DNA from: Pseudoclavibacter chungangensis
GTDB lineage: Bacteria > Actinomycetota > Actinomycetes > Actinomycetales > Microbacteriaceae
Direction: 5' to 3'
DNA: 64,000 nt
NCBI RefSeq assembly: GCF_013410545.1
Contig: NZ_JACCFV010000001.1
Coordinates: 558,001 to 622,000 of the forward strand
Part shown: in pieces, positions 61,658 to 64,000 of the stretch
Numbering within the stretch: the stretch's first letter is position 1
How the letters are laid out: every line of letters begins with the position of its first letter
The notes under the pieces: model-generated
Databases searched by the model: none
What the model was told of the DNA's origin: nothing
What the model saw: only the letters and a program-made list of their open reading frames with translations
Position numbers and translations under genes: made by a program

Positions 61658-63139
61658 TTACTCCGAGTCGGCCTGACCCGCGCGGCGTCGACGCGCGACG
61701 AGCACGAGTGCGAAACCGGCACCGAGCGCCGCGATCGTTCCGACGAGGAACGGTGCGCCCTCGAACGTGCCACCGGTCGTCGCGAGCGACTCGTTCGGCG
61801 TGGTCGTCGTCGGCACGGCCGGCGGAATCGTCGCGGATGCGGTCGGCGTGGCCTCGGTGGGCGGCGCCGCGGCGGGCGGCGTGCTCGAAGCGGGCGGCGT
61901 CGACTCGGCGGGCGGGACCGAGGCGGGCGTCGTCGGCGTCACGGTCGGCGTCTCCTCCGGAACTGCCTCGAAACCGACCTCGACGGCCGCGGCGAGCTGC
62001 GTGGGCGCGACCGAGTCGAACGTCGAGAAGATCTGGCAGCCGAACGAGCGGGCGACGCCACCGGGCGACTGGTGCCAGTTGATCTCGTCCGGACGTGGGA
62101 CGAGCGCCTCGACCCCGACCGTGAAGCCGGTCTCGGACGTCGGCGTGTACTCGAACGTGACGGGCGACTCGGTCACCGTGAGCTTGCCGTCCGCGATCGT
62201 CGCGGCACCGTTCACGACGTGCAGATCACCGGGCTCGGCACCTTCGACCTGGACGTCGAGCGGACGGTTCAGCAGGTTCGTCTCGATCGTGAAGGAGGTC
62301 GTCTGGCCGACCTGGAGGTGGGCGCCCTGGTCGGGCGAGGTGAGCTCGAGCTTCGCCTCCGAGCGCATCTCTTCGAGCGTGCTCTCCTGCCACCCGTCGG
62401 GGAAGGTGTTCGCGCGGCAGTTGCTGCCGCCGGCGCCGTCGCTGATGCACCACACGGCCTGCGAGACCTTGTAGCGCGAATCGGTCGAGGAGTCGATCGT
62501 GGCGGCGTGGTGTGTGCCGCTGCGGTCGGTGAAGCCGTGCGTGACGATCCACGAGATGAGCAGCTCGTCGTCGGCCGAGAGCTTCGGGTTCGTGTCGAGG
62601 TTCTCGAGCGGCTTCAGCTCGGTGCCGTTCCCGGCGAGCAGTTCACCGTCCCGGCCGGTGCGGCCGCACGAGTCCTTGCCGAGGTCGGTGCAGTACATCC
62701 ACGTGGAGACCGCGCCGACACCCTCGACGAACCTGACCGCGCACAGGGGCGTGCCGCCCGAGTTCGTCGAGCCCGTGTTGTCGTAGAGCACGACGACGTG
62801 GCCGTCGTTGAAGTTCGTGAGTCGTTCACCCGAGACGAGGAGCGCCGACTTGCCCCACGGCGTCGAGCCCTGCCCCGTCGCGGGATCGATATTCGTGGAG
62901 CCGAGGCACGCGGTAGCTTCGAACTCACCGACGGGCAGCGAGGTGATCGCGGTGTTGATCGATGTCGTGGCCGAGCTCCCGCCCTCGGCGGGTGGCGTCG
63001 CGTTGGCGCTGATCGCACCGGCGAACAGGCCTCCGAGCGCGAGCGCGGCAGCGGCGGAGCCCACCAGGATGGCCCTTCCGACTGTGATCAGACGTCCGTG
63101 GACGTCGCGGACCTTCGAGGTCCCGATGGACTGCTCCAT
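61658..63139 (-). CDS. Thioester-domain surface protein with LAxTG sorting signal
   Basis: A 493-aa wall-anchored protein. Signal peptide (basic head to RLITVGRA, hydrophobic 23-45, likely cut near ISANA). A thioester (TQXA/TED) domain follows: Cys150 in WMYCTD and Gln227 in VSQAVWC are the pair expected to form an intramolecular Cys-Gln thioester that binds host or surface amines covalently. A beta-sandwich region (about 255-390) and a Pro/Thr-rich wall-spanning linker (400-445) lead to the sorting signal LATTG near 452, a hydrophobic helix and RRRR tail. LAxTG suggests a class E-type sortase. Extra cysteines (CGRTG, GSNC) may form disulfides. Confidence 0.85.
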   Translation of the reverse strand: MEQSIGTSKVRDVHGRLITVGRAILVGSAAAALALGGLFAGAISANATPPAEGGSSATTSINTAITSLPVGEFEATACLGSTNIDPATGQGSTPWGKSALLVSGERLTNFNDGHVVVLYDNTGSTNSGGTPLCAVRFVEGVGAVSTWMYCTDLGKDSCGRTGRDGELLAGNGTELKPLENLDTNPKLSADDELLISWIVTHGFTDRSGTHHAATIDSSTDSRYKVSQAVWCISDGAGGSNCRANTFPDGWQESTLEEMRSEAKLELTSPDQGAHLQVGQTTSFTIETNLLNRPLDVQVEGAEPGDLHVVNGAATIADGKLTVTESPVTFEYTPTSETGFTVGVEALVPRPDEINWHQSPGGVARSFGCQIFSTFDSVAPTQLAAAVEVGFEAVPEETPTVTPTTPASVPPAESTPPASSTPPAAAPPTEATPTASATIPPAVPTTTTPNESLATTGGTFEGAPFLVGTIAALGAGFALVLVARRRRAGQADSE

Positions 63140-63448
63140 AGTGGTGCGTTCTCGCTCTCAAATCGGCGCGTCGAATGCAAGACGCGCACTACCCCCAAAA
63201 CACTGAAAGGTTAGTGAGCGTGTCCTGCGTGAACAACGCCCAGGAGTCCCCATGAATACAGCTTGTGCCGTCGATAGCAATGTGCTAATTCGCAGTGCAT
63301 CATCGGGGGTGGGGATGACGAACGGGTGTTCCGGGCGTGGCCTCCCCGGCCCGATGCCGGTCCGCGATGCCGTCGATTCGGCGAGCATCGGCGGAACACA
63401 CGGGCGAGGTCCCGAATCGAGACCGGATCGTCACCTATGTTGGCACTC
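63140..63448. other. Divergent promoter region, AT-richer than the surroundings
   Basis: About 300 bp between the thioester-protein gene and the last gene. The part at 63200-63310 is relatively AT-rich, with inverted GTGC/GCAC elements (TGTGCTAATTCGCAGTGCAT) and TA-containing hexamers for the minus-strand gene. TATGTT (63436-63441) is the likely -10 of the gene to the right. Confidence 0.5.
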
Positions 63449-64000
63449 GTGTGGGGCCTGTTCCGGAGACGTCATCAAGAGCCCGCCGCGGCGACGGGCG
63501 GCGGGGGGCCGTCCGGCGACGCCGAATCGCGTGACGAGCAGGCGACCGCTCCCGTCCCCGACCTGAGCGCCGTGCGCGAACGACTCGAAGCCGAACAGCG
63601 CGAGGCCGATGAGGGATTCGTCGAGGCGCGCGGTCGCGGAGCAGAGGCCCCGAAGCCGAGCGACGACGAGCGCGGGGCCACGTCGTGGGTCGCCGACGCC
63701 GTCGCGAATCGCGCCGGGTCGCGGCCCGGCCGCAACGCCCAACCCGACGTCGACGCCGGTACGGAGTCGCCGGAGATCGCGGCAGCACGCGCGGAACGCG
63801 ACGAGGCGGCCCGCGCCGAAGCGGCCGAACGCGCCGAGGCGCTCGCAGCCGTGCACGAGACGTGGCTCGACGCGCTCGCGGTCGTGGGTGGCCCCGCACC
63901 CCTGCTCTACTTCAGTGACGAGCCCGGCACCCTCATCGAACTGACGAGTGCGCACCCCGGCGGCATCGCCCCGCTCATGGCCGGCAAGACGGTCGCGCTC
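63449..64000 (+). CDS. Unidentified protein, C-terminus beyond window (possibly DUF4011/AAA helicase type)
   Basis: Open frame of at least 184 codons running off the right edge. A basic start (WGLFRRRHQEP) and a disordered acidic/Ala-rich stretch of 100 residues lead to a coiled-coil-like segment (IAAARAERDEAARAEAAERA) and then a folded-looking start, LAVVGGPAPLLYFSDEPGTL and SAHPGGIAPLMAGKTV. The last part reminds me of N-termini of large actinobacterial DUF4011/AAA-type helicases, but I hold this weakly. The GTG start lies 7 nt after TATGTT (leaderless); ATG at 63437 is the alternative. Confidence 0.65.
   Translation, partial: MWGLFRRRHQEPAAATGGGGPSGDAESRDEQATAPVPDLSAVRERLEAEQREADEGFVEARGRGAEAPKPSDDERGATSWVADAVANRAGSRPGRNAQPDVDAGTESPEIAAARAERDEAARAEAAERAEALAAVHETWLDALAVVGGPAPLLYFSDEPGTLIELTSAHPGGIAPLMAGKTVAL

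Overview
The window is high-GC DNA of a Gram-positive actinomycete, most likely a member of the Microbacteriaceae (Micrococcales). The evidence is CarD, SenX3/RegX3-type regulators, DUF3263 and DUF3027 proteins, a WXG100 protein, an XPB-type helicase pair, an LAxTG-type sortase signal, CIRCE-controlled groEL and many start codons placed 6-8 nt after a TANNNT box (leaderless mRNAs). It reads as ordinary chromosome: there is no rRNA operon, CRISPR array, prophage or insertion sequence. Two tRNA genes are present (Thr-UGU at 13759, Arg-CCU at 61408).

Layout. 1-4.8 kb: a one-carbon operon on the minus strand (glyA-soxB-soxD-soxA, soxA cut by the window edge) opposite a GntR regulator. 4.8-13.7 kb: phoU, senX3-regX3, a lipoprotein, carD, cysS-rlmB, a MalK/UgpC-type ATPase and a DsbA-like protein lacking its CxxC. 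13.7-19 kb: tRNA-Thr, SHOCT protein, msrB, DUF3263-LytR_C pair, a cold-shock gene, groEL with two CIRCE-type operators, and a WXG100 protein. 19-30 kb: an OmpR-type two-component system whose kinase is frameshifted, a methyltransferase, a HAD phosphatase flanked by a repeat, XPB helicase plus helicase-associated protein, a cold-shock protein overlapping DUF3027, and serC.

30-36 kb is the most striking part. Downstream of a DtxR-type regulator lie three consecutive monocistronic genes for membrane-anchored or secreted cell-wall peptidases (NlpC/P60, NlpC/P60, M23). All three proteins share an N-terminal cytoplasmic motif (LTRR-AREIERRTG-RPV) and a similar membrane segment. All three promoters carry GT-rich pentamers repeated exactly every 11 bp, resembling MtrA-type sites, and the same -35/-10 geometry. 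All three leaders can form the same two-stem RNA structure just before the ribosome-binding site. Together they look like a co-regulated peptidoglycan-remodelling module with a possibly undescribed leader RNA.

36-49 kb: an HNH protein, SRPBCC protein, HerA-like DUF853 ATPase, AIM24 protein, a glycine-betaine ABC transporter (opuA-opuB-opuC type) followed by an EctB-type aminotransferase without ectA or ectC, a VirD4/TraG-like ATPase coupled to DUF4913, a second DtxR/MntR-type regulator, SIMPL and CGNR proteins. 49-64 kb: a Ser/Thr/Lys/Arg-tailed protein, two MFS transporters, a siderophore-interacting protein with a palindromic operator, a DedA-kinase-NarL operon with a doubly frameshifted kinase, an acyltransferase, a GntR-MFS pair, a zinc-motif HTH protein, an AcuI-like reductase, a thioester-domain surface protein and the start of a large unidentified gene.

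Coordinates, ORF extents and motifs were read from the sequence. Family names rest on recognised motifs, not on database searches. Three apparent frameshifts, all in histidine-kinase genes and two of them in short G/C runs, may be sequencing errors.
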